DNA from: Massariosphaeria phaeospora
Taxonomy: Eukaryota; Ascomycota; Dothideomycetes; Pleosporales
DNA: 64,000 nt
Direction: 5' to 3'
Assembly: GCA_011032825.1 (NCBI GenBank)
Contig: JAADJZ010000029.1
Span: forward strand, 1-64,000
A model generated the notes under the pieces. That model was not told where the DNA came from. It made no database searches and worked only from the letters and a program-made list of their open reading frames with translations. Below are positions 44,133 to 55,400 of this stretch, one piece after another; within the stretch, counting starts at the first letter, position 1; the number at the start of each line of letters is the position of its first letter. The translations under genes and the position numbers were made by a program.

Positions 44133-47100
44133 TCAAGACTGCAACCCCGTCCTCAAACTCGCAAACCCCGCCATCATAGCCGATTCAACATGGTTGCGAA
44201 TTGGCGGTTGAAACGAAGGTGGTAGCAAAAACACGTACCGAACTACCAGCCGACTCTCATCAGTAATAACATGAATACTGCCGTGCGTCGGCGCAGAGGC
44301 GGGCGCCAGTTCACACCCCAACAGAACATGCATGTTCTTCAAAGCACTCTGTGACCAACTTGGGCCCGTTGTCGTAGAGAAGCCCCAAGATGTAGCCGGA
44401 TCATGACCGCAGTAAACTCCCTCTCCATGCGCTGCGCCATGCACTTGCATTGCCGTTCCGCTCTTTGCGATCTGCAAGCCCTCGCTCAAAATGGGGAATA
44501 GCCTCGACGCTCGAGTGCCGTGGAACACGACTGTGCTTCCAGTGCTGGGTTTATAATGTGCTTTGAACGCCTTCTCCTTCCCGGGATTAGAATTCGGGAT
44601 CAGGAATTGCTCGGCGTTGAGGCCGAGACTGGGCACTTTGAAGCCATCGGGCACGGATAGCATAAAACCCCTGAAACGCAGACAGAGCCAGGATAGTAAA
44701 GCTTCACGGTTTTTGCCGTGGGCGTCGGTTCCTTGAATCGACACCCGGAGATCCGTCACCGTGGCTAGACTTCGCATGGACGGCATTGAATCGATAACTA
44801 ATTTTATGCTCGTGAGAGGCACAGGACAGAAAGGCAAGAGCTGACTTGCTTGGGGCTCTGTCGCGGCGCCGTAGACGGAGGTGAGTAGAAGGTCGATGGC
44901 TTTCGGGTCGATCAACAAGTTATGCAGGCGCACCTCCAACGATGCACTTCGGAGTGAGATCGAGCAGTTTCGTGAACAGGTTGCAGGTTTCCAAAGGCGC
45001 ACGCCCATGTCAGCCATGCATACCAAGCACGTGTCTGGGGGTGTAGAGATCAAATCAGATACCGCAACGTGGATCTTTTTGATCTGGAGTGAGGGCGTCT
45101 GAAGTATGCTATCGACGAGCCGGCTCAAGACGTATGTGAAAAGAGTTGGTCGAGTTGTACATGTTGCTCCATCGGGCGATCGGCCACTTGAGCAGTGCCA
45201 CGGCATATGGGTTCTCACGGGTTTCTGGCTTGGCTCGAAGTGGATGCAGAACGAGGTTGCGACTCCAGGCGTTGATCTCGGTCGGATGAGAATCCGTATG
45301 ATAAGAAGACGAGCATCTGGCGATATTCCCTTCGCAGCACGGTGGATGTCGTTCAGACCGGTAAGAGGGAATGCGACTTCGAATTCGTTCGGCCCAATAC
45401 ATTCTACTGCATCGGCCATATCTTCTGGTACAGTAGTGGATACTCTACCCGCGCGTGTGTTATTTTCGATCTTCTGTCTATTCAGAATCGTACCGACGAG
45501 ATTGGGATTCGATTGGTGGAGTTTGAGCCGCAGTTTTTCAAGCTCGCCACCCCGTGCAATCAATTCAGTGTACTCTTCCTTGAGATAGTCCCTCAATGTG
45601 GCGGGTACGGAAGGTGGAATTGAGGTCGGCAGTCGAAGAATGCTTTCTAGGGACAGCAGTGACTTTTTATTCCCGGAAGTCAAAGGGCCGTCTTCTCGCG
45701 TCCATAGCTGAATGAAGTATTTGAGTCCATCTCGAGATACCTTCCTTCCATGACCACTGAGCGCTCGGAGGATTTGCCGTGCAAATACCGCGTGACCGAA
45801 CGAAGACGTAGTGGACAGAGCGTTAACACAGTCACAAATATCTAATACGTTTCCACCCTCGGCCGAGAGAAATATCAACACTTTACCATAATTCGAGTGG
45901 CTCTCATCTTGGTTTGCGAGGATATCTAGCAGACCTTGGATCTTTCGTTGATGTTGTGTAAAGTACAGCCAGGTCGGATTTAGTGTTTGATCTTGATCAC
46001 GCAAGAGCATCTGAACAGCGCCCTTCTTCCGACCGAGCGCCTCCCACCAAGACAACTGCTCATGCGTCAAACCGACCCCGAACTCCGGTAGATGGCCTCG
46101 AATTGAGTCAACTAAACTAGGAAGATTTGTGACAAACTCGAGCCATGCGTGAGCGGTAATTGACTTGGCCATGTTTTCCAGGTACGTAGGGCCAGGATCG
46201 TTGATGAGAGAGGCAAATAGCAAAAGCCAAGTTTCATCGCGCATAAGATTGAATTTACGCCGGAGCGACAGATAATTTGCCAATCTCAATATTCGGTTTT
46301 CCATGCCGTTGATCATGATTTCTCGGACTTCGCGTATGAACTGGTCGTCTTCACGTAGCATGACGAGCAGCCAGCTTGTATATTGGGAATACGATACGGC
46401 GTTGATGCTTTCGACGGCGTGTGCTAGATCTTTCCTTGCGGTGTCGGGTTGATGTTTCCAGAATGTGATTTCGGCCTGTATCGTGGTGGCCGTGATTGAG
46501 CTATCAAAAGCAACAGGTCTGCCGCCTAAAGTGGATGCAAGATACGACTTGAAGCGGCATTCTTCAACGGAATATTGCCTTGGTGATGTCCGGATACGCT
46601 CAAAGACGGGTTTCAAGCTGTCATAGGACGGGAACCGACGGATGCTGGAGATGAGATGGCTGGACACAACCGTGTGTATTGATGTCGCTTTCAGGATGAC
46701 GTCTCCGAGTGCGTGAATCAGCATCCCCATGTGTCTCCCAGATCCAGTCTCTAGTGATTTGTTGAACACTCGTTGTGCCTTATTCATAACGTTTTCCACC
46801 TGCTCAATACTTCTCACTAGTATAGGTTCGTTGAGGCATCGTGGAATAACTGTTTGCAAAGATGGTAGTGTTTTGATGAAGCCGTTCATCTGATGACTGA
46901 CACTATCCGAGTCTTGCGAAGCCACTAGCAGCATTCGCAGATCTAGACAACGCAGATCGTCGAGCCATTTAGTAGCAGTTTTCACCATTGAAAATGCGTC
47001 TAGATCGAACGTATCGTGGAGGCGTAAATGTATAAAAAGATCCACTGCGCTGGGACCCACTTTCTGAGTACGGCACAGAAGATCCAACGTAGCATCCGTT

Positions 47101-48101
47101 TGTTGAGAGCTCAAGCTTGACGACGTACGTTGTCTTTGCTCGACTTTGACTTGACCAAGAGAAACTTCCGACTTTGTAACATCATCCGGGCCTTCTAGGC
47201 TAAGAAGTCCTCCAAGTTTCTCCTTCTGTTCCTTGGTAAACCCTACTTGCTCGAATTGTGTGATACGACTGATGCGAGGTTCCCATAGCCGGAGATCCGT
47301 CCAATTGGGGAGGAGCCCGTCTAGTAGAGCAATGACGATCTGTGTGTTTGGGAAGGATGGAACGGATCTCAACCATGCCAGTGCTTTGAACACACTTAGG
47401 TAGCGATGCTCATCGAGGAGACTTCTGACGGAGTGTTGAAGTTGAGCGCTGCAACCCGCATCCGTGAGCACCTGAATTATCAACCCATGCGGCAGCAACA
47501 TCCATTCTTCTTGATTTCCCAACGTCTCCGCTATGTTTCGTAAATCCTGCAAATTCTCCAACGGCGGTCCCGATCCAATAATCAATTGACGAGCAGATTG
47601 AAGCAGCCGAACGATGTGTGGTGGTAGTAAATACGGTTGCGTCCAAGACACCATAAGCAAAAACCTAAAGTATCTGGTACAATTCCCTGCAAGGAGATAT
47701 TCGAAGTGTTCGTGGGCGGCGGGGATAGACAGCGCGCAAAGACAAGCCGCGACGGCAACATTTGGATTCGAAGGGTCCAGCAGTCTGTACTCGCTAATCA
47801 AAGAGTTCAAGAAGTTATCACACTCCGCAGATGGAATGATGAGGGGATGTATGACTTCGCGTGTAAGCTGGTTAAGTCTCCCTAGACTGGATAATATTTC
47901 GTTTGATTGGCCTGTAGCTAGAAAATCGTGCATTTCGCGGCATCGTCGAAGAGCTTCACACCAGCTCGAGCATTGGGTTGATTCGGTCGGATTAGCGGTG
48001 GTGTCGTGTTGCTGGGCAGATGCCCCGGTCTGATTTGTAACGGACCTAGAAGCATCGTGCTGGGTTTTTGAGCGTAGCAGCCGTAAAGCAGTCTTCCTCA
48101 T
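44133..48101 (-). CDS. Large protein with C-terminal PARP-like mono-ADP-ribosyltransferase domain
   Basis: An uninterrupted 1322-aa exon. The last ~130 residues show the PARP catalytic core: 'STVVFHGTRASRLFPILSEG' (His of the H-Y-x triad), then 'VHGAAHGEGVYCGHD' (Tyr), then a strand 'RLVVRYVFLLP' where poly-ADP-ribosylating enzymes would have Glu. The HGAxxGxGxY form is that of PARP6/8/16-type mono-transferases. Just before it (~1005-1100) a Cys-containing segment ('DTCLVCMADMGVRLWKPATC', 'LHNLLIDPKAIDLLLTSVYG') is also seen in fungal relatives. The first ~1000 residues are helical and unassigned. Possibly a scaffold or repeat fold. The likely role is mono-ADP-ribosylation of proteins. Confidence 0.78.
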   Translation of the reverse strand: MRKTALRLLRSKTQHDASRSVTNQTGASAQQHDTTANPTESTQCSSWCEALRRCREMHDFLATGQSNEILSSLGRLNQLTREVIHPLIIPSAECDNFLNSLISEYRLLDPSNPNVAVAACLCALSIPAAHEHFEYLLAGNCTRYFRFLLMVSWTQPYLLPPHIVRLLQSARQLIIGSGPPLENLQDLRNIAETLGNQEEWMLLPHGLIIQVLTDAGCSAQLQHSVRSLLDEHRYLSVFKALAWLRSVPSFPNTQIVIALLDGLLPNWTDLRLWEPRISRITQFEQVGFTKEQKEKLGGLLSLEGPDDVTKSEVSLGQVKVEQRQRTSSSLSSQQTDATLDLLCRTQKVGPSAVDLFIHLRLHDTFDLDAFSMVKTATKWLDDLRCLDLRMLLVASQDSDSVSHQMNGFIKTLPSLQTVIPRCLNEPILVRSIEQVENVMNKAQRVFNKSLETGSGRHMGMLIHALGDVILKATSIHTVVSSHLISSIRRFPSYDSLKPVFERIRTSPRQYSVEECRFKSYLASTLGGRPVAFDSSITATTIQAEITFWKHQPDTARKDLAHAVESINAVSYSQYTSWLLVMLREDDQFIREVREIMINGMENRILRLANYLSLRRKFNLMRDETWLLLFASLINDPGPTYLENMAKSITAHAWLEFVTNLPSLVDSIRGHLPEFGVGLTHEQLSWWEALGRKKGAVQMLLRDQDQTLNPTWLYFTQHQRKIQGLLDILANQDESHSNYGKVLIFLSAEGGNVLDICDCVNALSTTSSFGHAVFARQILRALSGHGRKVSRDGLKYFIQLWTREDGPLTSGNKKSLLSLESILRLPTSIPPSVPATLRDYLKEEYTELIARGGELEKLRLKLHQSNPNLVGTILNRQKIENNTRAGRVSTTVPEDMADAVECIGPNEFEVAFPLTGLNDIHRAAKGISPDARLLIIRILIRPRSTPGVATSFCIHFEPSQKPVRTHMPWHCSSGRSPDGATCTTRPTLFTYVLSRLVDSILQTPSLQIKKIHVAVSDLISTPPDTCLVCMADMGVRLWKPATCSRNCSISLRSASLEVRLHNLLIDPKAIDLLLTSVYGAATEPQASQLLPFCPVPLTSIKLVIDSMPSMRSLATVTDLRVSIQGTDAHGKNREALLSWLCLRFRGFMLSVPDGFKVPSLGLNAEQFLIPNSNPGKEKAFKAHYKPSTGSTVVFHGTRASRLFPILSEGLQIAKSGTAMQVHGAAHGEGVYCGHDPATSWGFSTTTGPSWSQSALKNMHVLLGCELAPASAPTHGSIHVITDESRLVVRYVFLLPPSFQPPIRNHVESAMMAGFASLRTGLQS

Positions 48102-49061
48102 GTCTTGTTAACAGGTACAGATCAGGTCATGGTGGTCGAGTCTTCCAGACGTTGAGTCGTGCGGTGAGCCGAGGTGGCTGACTAACGTACTACTTGGGTA
48201 CGAACCGTAACCACACCCTCGTGATCTAATGAAGATCCGCGACAATGTTTCAAGATTGGAATGTCGATGCATCGATTTAGTTGGACTGAGCAAAAACTTG
48301 GCTAAAATGGATATCGTTCTAGGTGGTAGTGGAAGGCGCAATTGACGCATGCGCCAAGTCGTAGACCTCGCCTCACCGGCGAGCATACTGCCATAGTCCC
48401 AGATCGATGCCTGAGAAGTTAGTTGCATGCGACCACAGGATGCATACGTCTACGCTAAGCCAAGCGATCGACATCGCTCGTTTTTCAGAAACGCCTTGTG
48501 ATAGCACAGCCCGCATGTTCCTATCGCGGTGGATGATATCCAAACGAACAATCAAGTAATTAGGTTCTAGATGCGCCCTCGCATACTGCACCAGCAAGGC
48601 AGATGGTTACGTATCAGGCCTTGTTCGGGTGATCGGATAGGCGAGTCATTACGAGGCTCAGCCTCAGTGGGCTTGCCAGTTAGCCTGCCCAGTGCCATCC
48701 ACCTGCTCGGAGTTCTCAGGCAGCATTTACGACTTGCAAATCCTATTAAAATAGGCCAAGTATGACAAGTGGGAAGATAAGGTTTCCAGAGACTACCTAT
48801 GTATCGCCGGATGCGGGAATGTTGTGGTGAGCGCATCAGCGGCTGGAGAAGATACCCCGCACAGGCTGATCATTGCTGCCTAGACCGGTTGGATATGCAT
48901 TGACGGCGCCCTTTTAGCACTACATGTAACCTTTCCAATTTTCCGGTATTGTTTCACTACTCTTGGTCAGCTGGTATTTATAGGTCACGTGTATGCGGCA
49001 ACAACCGGGTGTGAAACTAAGCAGAAAGACTGAGACGGACCAAAAGCGCATCACTGCGACC
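48102..49061. other. Divergent intergenic region, ~1 kb
   Basis: No gene recognised. The frames present are short and out of phase with each other. Confidence 0.5.
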
Positions 49062-50376
49062 ATGGCTTCTGAAAATACCGTTGTTACTGATCTGTACGAT
49101 GCTCTCGAAACGGATCCAGGAAACATCAACATCCATGAGCGTTTGCTCGAAGCCTGGGTTGCTTCGCGAGATGATGACATGGCGCTGGGAGTAGCAACCT
49201 CTCTTCTGCAAATTGATCCAAGTAACGAATGCGCCCAAGAATACATCCGATCTAAAAGGAACTTTTCCCGACAGTTCACAGAAACATCGCCCTCGCATAC
49301 GCCTCGTGTTGCTCCTGGTCCACCCCGAAGCAAGCCAGAACAGACTAAGAACATAGAGACTGAACTCGAGGAAGGCTACGGAACCCTAAAAAGGGACTCG
49401 GTCATGCTTCTAGAAGAATTGAAAGCAACATCTACGGGCTCTCCGGACGAAGTCGAGATGTTGCGCAAACTCCAGCTCATCGCCGACGGACGCATCGACG
49501 CAGCTATACCAATGAGCGACCCGCCCTCCGCTCGCGAAGCCGCGAGAAACATTATGGCTAACCAAGCCAGAGCCCCAAAACTACTGATCGAGGACTTCGA
49601 GCTCGTGGTCCACTGGATGAAGAACCAGTCCCAGCCAGACAACACCGATGCGATTCGCGATAGACTCGTACGTCGGAGAGCCCTCCTCGAAGCCGCGCTC
49701 CCAACGTCGCTATCCGCAGCCATATCCTCCGCGTTCACAGCAGTCGAACGCGAGCTCGGACAAAGGAAGTACGTAAACTCGACTACGATGATCACGGAAG
49801 AACCACTGTCGAGCATCCCGCGCGAAAACTTCCTTGTCACTGAAGATAACTACGCCTGGGACATCTCGGAACTCGTATCGTCTATTTCTGCCAACAGTGG
49901 CATTATGCGAAACCCGCTCAGTAAGCAGATCTTCACCTCCACCGATATCCACGCCATCCTCGCGCATCCTCTCGGCCAAGGCCTGCGCCCGCTGCAAGAA
50001 GCGCAAAACCGCATGCGCAAGGGGTTTCGCCCGGCGACGTTGGAGGCGATCGAGAAGCTGGGAAAAGTCATGCTGCAGGATCAGAGCAGTGATGGGGCGC
50101 CGAGTCGCAATGCGATGGACGGGTTTTTAGCGTATCTTGCGACACTGCCGGCGGTGGAGCGGAAGGCGGTGGATGACTTGAAGGTGCCGGCGGCGGATCG
50201 GCACACGGGGCAAGCGTATGATTATACCGTGGGGGAGGCGGTGAGGGATGCGAAGGCGAATACTACTTGTTTCCATAAGGTACGTCGACTTACATGAACC
50301 ATCCATGAATTTTGACTGAAAGCTCTAGGTTGGAGACTTTTTGTCGCAGGCAGCTCCCTATCTTCGACGGCAGTGA
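49062..50376 (+). CDS. Fungal conserved protein of unknown function (TPR-like N-terminus)
   Basis: Two exons, 49062-50279 and 50329-50376, 421 aa. The start at 49062 has gaccATGg context. The first ~55 residues resemble a TPR pair ('LYDALETDPGNINIHERLLE', 'LLQIDPSNECAQEYI'). The C-terminal ~150 residues are a compact module: 'NPLSKQIFTSTDIHAILAHP', then 'LGKVMLQDQSSDGAPSRNAM', then 'YTVGEAVRDAKANTTCFHK'. Splicing adds 'VGDFLSQAAPYLRRQ' as the end. I have the impression of a widely conserved ascomycete family, without known function. A catalytic site is not apparent. It is convergent with tyrosinase. Confidence 0.75.
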
Positions 50377-50538
50377 CGAATGAACAAAGTGCTCTGTTCT
50401 TGGGGCATGGAAGTTAGACTCGTGATCGAGGTATGTTTCGATGCTGTGCCAAATAAGCAGACGAAAAATTAGAGTAGTGCAATTTAGATCAAAGTGATTA
50501 TTATGGCGAGGTGTTGGGGAACCTCGGCGCTACTGAAC

Positions 50539-51729
50539 CTACGGTTCAATATACTCGTAACACAAGATATCGTTCCCAATATCCATGACATCCGCAATGG
50601 TTCGATTCGGTCCATTGCCATACATATTCAAGACGTGATTCAGTGTCGTAGTATTCCCTGGGTCTCCAGCTGCGCCAGTAGGCTTACTATATCCCCAGTC
50701 ACTAGTCAGCTACATCGTCATGCAGAAGATGAGACCGAGACTTACGGAATATTCGGCGGACGCGGTGGAAATCCAGGAATATTATCTGGGGCGATGTTCG
50801 TGCCGCTAATCTCCGAGAGTCTCTTCTTCTTGTCTTTCGCTTGCCAATCCCACCATATCTTATCGAGCCAGGTGTGATGGAGATAGAAGAGGGGATCTCC
50901 TGGGCTGGAAACACCATTCATCATCTACTGGTTGTAAATACACAATTTCCAGTAGACTTGTGGTGAAGTCTTACCTGTGCACCGACTCCACCATGGCCGC
51001 CACCATGCGGCTGTGCCTCGATGCAATTCCACGCAGCCACCCATGTAGTCTTCGCCAGACAACTATTTACCTCTTTCTGCGCTGAACCGGCGCTCATGAC
51101 ATCGTTGATCTTTCTATCGATGCAGTGATCCGTGTTTTCATACGAAGGCCCGAGATGGTTGGTGTAGTTCGCGAACGGGCCGGTGGTAATGCAATTATTG
51201 GGTCCGGAGCCATCGCCTCCAAACCCGTACACTGGGTCGAAAATGGCGCTCGATTTGAATTTGCCGGCGTCAAGTTGCTCTTGCCAGTATGGCTGAAACC
51301 CGGCGTAGTTGCATTCGCTTCGTAGCGCAGACTCATGCGCGTGGAGGATGGCTCGATGGAAAGGTAGGAACGCTCCCTGAATAAGGTCAGTTCTGGCGTC
51401 GGCTTGGTGGTTAAACGGGCTGCTGAAAAACGTCATACGACGAAATGTGTAGCATATGCTTGTAGTTGGTGAATAGCTTGGAATTCATCGAATCGCGTCT
51501 TTGCGCTAGGTAGACCGAGTGTAGCAGGCTTTTGCATGAGACATAGTTCGGCGTTGATATAAGCAAGCTTCTGAGTATTGTCGAACTTGTGCCTATTCTT
51601 TGTGAGCTAGTATTCCGTGTTCGCGGATGTGCGTACATACCATGCCTGACGTTTCCGCTTGGTAACGCAAGCCGCCGAGGAAAGGCTGGCCAAAAGGCAG
51701 ACCAAAATGAGTATGGCGAGTTTTGGCAT
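50539..51729 (-). CDS. Secreted tyrosinase-type copper oxidase
   Basis: Five exons: 51729-51641, 51592-51439, 51376-50975, 50924-50746 and 50686-50539, 323 aa. The signal peptide is MPKLAILILVCLLASLSSAA. Splicing exon 2 to exon 3 rebuilds the CuA site 'HFVGAFLPFHR' (His79 and His88, with a further His upstream). Phe replaces the usual Trp in FLPWHR. CuB is HGGGHGGVG followed by 'GDPLFYLHHTWLDKIWW' after the next splice. No C-terminal lid domain is present, so this is the short form. These type-3 copper enzymes hydroxylate or oxidise phenols for melanin or secondary products. A TATA box lies ~65 bp upstream of the ATG. Confidence 0.88.
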
Positions 51730-53050
51730 AGTATACCTAGGTATGCCGGATGGGTGGAATGAAGAAGAGAGCACAAGCAGATATTACAGTCGACTTTATA
51801 CTCCACACCTTCTCAATGCTGCATGGTGCACTATATGACTAACTTTTTTCCCTGCATCGACCAGAAACTCGTGTGACACGACGTTCGTATTCAGCTTACT
51901 TATCGACACAACATTCTTGGCGTCCGGTTAATATGCAGAGATTGAGGTCTTCGGCTTAGAAGATTTAGCAAATATCCTCTGACTGGCTGTTGTAAAACAT
52001 CAGTGCATCTAAACACTCGCAGTTTATCTCCAAGCTCCGCAGAGTTTCAGCTACAGATAGACTATCCGGATAGTTTCTGCTGCGTTTAGTTCATGGTGAT
52101 TGTACGAGGTAAGAGGATGTAAGCTTTATTCCCCTAAATTGCTTACTCAAAATCACCCAAGCTTCCCCGCAGTTCCCAGAATCGTATGCTTGACCAACCT
52201 GGTGACCGGTAACGGGGCTGGGGATGCCGAGTTTTATTGCCAGTCTGAGTGAGACAATAAAACATAATGGGTTCGGTGCCGAACTGCGAGAGCAAACTGC
52301 CGGTACACAGAATTTACACCAGAGGAAGGTATACCTAACGGGGAGCACCTCAATTGTCGGTGCGTGAGGCTGAGGAGGCTTCCCAGCATACCAGACGCGA
52401 GAGAGAAAATCACAGAAAGTGTAGACGGCGCCAACCTTACCTTAGGATGAGCCGGAATTGGTAAGGCGGTGTGCTGAACATATCATCCGCTTGTAGAGCC
52501 ATCCGACATCGTCGTCTTCGGAGTGGGAACACTTCATGCACCAGTGCTCGGCAGTAGTCGATTCTCGGGTTCAGCTTTTCGGACAGCTTTTCACCAGACC
52601 CTATGTGGTCCCCAATTTCTTTCTGAATGCGTGCACATCTTGCGCACTACGAAGAGTTTTGAATTGACTGGTCTCTGCTAATTCTCTTGTCGTGCTGCAG
52701 TGATGTTGGGAGGATGAGTTGAGCTTCGACGGGAGGAAGATAACAAGAGAGGTAGCGACGTGGCGATGCGGCGATAAGATGGTGGGTGCGGGGTGAGCTA
52801 GTATATTTAGGGACTAGCATAGGCAGAGACTCCCGCCAGCTGTCCGAAGTATCGACCACATCTCTTCTTCGCTCAACTACACTTCAATATACACGTAATG
52901 TCGTATAAAGAACGCGTAAGATCTAAGCGAAAAGCTATCGACCAACGTTTGATTCAAATACTAAGCAAAAACACGGCTTGCGATGCAGACATAGCGAATG
53001 ATAGATAAGGACAGAAAAGATAAACCAACAAATACACTCAGTAAACTCTC
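51730..53050. other. 1.3 kb intergenic region
   Basis: No gene supported. It holds the tyrosinase TATA box at 51795-51800. Confidence 0.55.
51795..51800 (-). promoter_or_regulatory. TATA box of tyrosinase gene
   Basis: TATAAA on the minus strand, ~65 bp upstream of the ATG at 51729. Confidence 0.5.
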
Positions 53051-53649
53051 TTACGTCTCCGCGCAAGGAATAAAAACTGGTCCGTTCGGAGGTCCATGAC
53101 GCATCACGCCACAGTACTTGACAAGCAGCTCTCCTTTCTTCTCCTTGGCCTCGAAAAGGACACGGTCTGGCACGACTCCGATGTCGCCACCGTCGTATGT
53201 CTTTCCGTCTAGCTGGATCGGAAACTCCTGCAGATCATCTTTACAGTCAAATGGCATTGGAGGGTTATTATCATAGGCATGAGGATAACTGTCTGCGAAG
53301 AAATCAGAACGGAAGGTCAAATGGTTCATTGCTAGCACGACTTACTGCCGCCAACTGTTTTGCCATTCGCAGCTAAGATCGCGGCCGTTCGAAAAGCAGC
53401 TTTGATTTGATTGACGGTATATTGTTGTGCGGCATAGTTCCGACTTTCTGGAGGCCGGTTGTCCGAGGCGGGACACGTGACAGGGTTGGTAGGGTCCCTC
53501 ATATGTTTGACCGTGAGACCGCGTGCTTCGAGAAGTGTTGTGTCTTTGCTGAGTTGACTCTCAACTTCAGCAGGATATGCGCAAGCAACGCTGGTAAGGC
53601 TGGTACCGGCTAGAAGCATGCAGGTAACGAGAGAGGTAGGGGATCGCAT
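53051..53649 (-). CDS. Secreted guanyl-specific ribonuclease (RNase T1/N1 family)
   Basis: Two exons, 53649-53346 and 53292-53051, 181 aa. A signal peptide (to about residue 24) is followed by a ~50-residue pro-like segment and the RNase core. Catalytic residues line up with the family: His106 in 'SYPHAYDNN', Glu124 in 'QEFPI', Arg145 in 'VPDRVLFE' and His167 in 'GVMRHGP'. The splice between exons creates the Asn-Ser-Tyr before His106, supporting the intron at 53345-53293. The enzyme would cleave extracellular RNA after guanosine. It is longer than secreted T1-type enzymes (~104 aa mature) because of the N-terminal extension. There is no ribotoxin-type long loop. TATA box ~100 bp upstream. 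Confidence 0.85.
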
Positions 53650-54442
53650 TGTAACGATATTTTGACTGAGATGGAGGTAGTGAGTAATGATTGTTGTTGA
53701 CGGAAGAATGTTGGTGCTGGTGAGTATTCTGTTGGAGCGCAGGTTGCTTTTATATATGGTTCATAGAACTCGCACGGTTGGAACTAGTTCTTCAGAACTC
53801 TCAAAATAACATCAAGGCTGATATCAGACAGATCCTGCCAGTGTGCCTCGAGATTCATAATTTCTGACAATCAAGGGCCTAGTTGGTAAGTAAGCACTTA
53901 CAGGGCGGTCATGCCCGACGGAGGGAGGATGTGAAACAGGAGTGCACAAAGGGATCAAGGGTCGTGGGTGTATTCTCACAAGACGCGTATGACTGAGAAT
54001 GTACGAACGGCATGCTTCATCAAGTAAAGATTGGCCCAAGAGGCGTTCTTAGCTGGGGCATTGCGCTCCCTTGAAGGGGCACTTGCTGACCACTCGCAGT
54101 CAACACGTAACATCGAATCCTTTGACATGCATTATGGCGAGAATAGAATTTACGCTACGAAATCGTCAGGGTCGTGCATATCTAGATAGTAACGGCAGGA
54201 AGTGTGAAGCACAGACGCTACCGTATGGGGCGCAGATGGGGCTAAGTTTGATATACGTACATCCGTGGATGGGAATATGCCCCCGGATGACGTTAGTGGT
54301 GCCTCTTCACAATCTCGTTTCTGGAGCTACGCATTCTCTCAGACATACTCCCAAATCACCATCCCCTACCGAGTTGCTCGAGCAGTCCGAAATTCTTCCC
54401 TATTCCTCCAAATATTTTCTCAGCTTGCACAATCAGCCCACC
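53650..54442. other. Divergent promoter region
   Basis: Holds the RNase TATA box. The in-frame extension of the plus-strand gene up to 54071 has no coding character. Confidence 0.5.
53748..53756 (-). promoter_or_regulatory. TATA box of RNase gene
   Basis: TATATAAAA on the minus strand, ~100 bp upstream of the ATG at 53649. Confidence 0.55.
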
Positions 54443-55400
54443 ATGGCTACCACTTCCTATCAACACTTTATCAAGTCCCAAGCGGAGCAAAACTATCCTC
54501 CGTTTCCTGAACAACTCTCTGCGCTGGAGACTCTCTTCTCCGATCCAGGCGTACCGGTCTCTGAGCTTGCATTGAAAGCCGCCAACCCTCTAGTCAACGC
54601 GTATAAGGATGTGCCAACTCACAGTGGCCCTGAAGTTGCAAAAGGCGCACGCTTAATGCACGCTCTCAATGTAGCCGTTCGAGAGCTCACTGAATACAAT
54701 GACAAGCTGGTTGAACTGGTCTACAAAATGCACAACATTCCTGGAGAGGAAGAGGCCGGGATCGTTCTTGGATATTTCAACTCTGAGTGGATAGAATTTG
54801 GTTGGGACTGTAAGCATTTCCCGATTCGATTCTCAAGTTTGGTGGCTGACTGTCATGTTAGTCAAATTCCCCAGCCAGTCGGACCCTGACCGAGATGCCA
54901 AACTGCAGTCATGGATTAACATGAATGCATTTTGTGCCAAGTTGTCCACCAAAGGAGACTCAAAGGTTGACAGGCGATGGGACTCCGACTGGGTCTTCCG
55001 CACTCCCCTCGAGAAGACCCCATGGGAAGATAGCGACAACACCGACCTTCTCGTGGACGTGGACCTGGACGATCCAAAGGAAAAGGCCAGCTACGAGTAT
55101 GCACTCGAGAAACGAAACATCAAGGCACTCAACTTCTGGATTCCAGGAGCCGCTGTCTGGATCAAGATCAACGGAAAAGGCATTTACGACATGAAGGGAA
55201 AGATGGGCCGCGAGTATGATTGGGTTCCGACGAATTGGAAAGGATTGAAGGGGTGGTCGAAAGAGAGATTTGGGTACTGGAGAGAGAGGTTTGAGTGGGT
55301 GAGCACAGTGGAGGTTCTTGACAGCAGGACCAAGGGAGATGCGAGAGAGGCTGCGAAAATTATGAAGAGCATCGAAGAGAACGCGGCGAAAGCGTCCTGA
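54443..55400 (+). CDS. Hypothetical protein, DUF3632-like
   Basis: Two exons, 54443-54809 and 54862-55400, 301 aa. The start is the ATG at 54443 (caccATGg). The intron acceptor ttag|TC rebuilds 'GWDFKFPSQSD'. Segments such as 'YFNSEWIEFGWDF', 'LQSWINMNAFCAKL' and 'NIKALNFWIPGAAVWIKING' suggest an all-helical fungal domain, perhaps DUF3632. That label is tentative. Cytosolic, no signal peptide. Probably multi-copy in related genomes. Function unknown. Confidence 0.65.
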
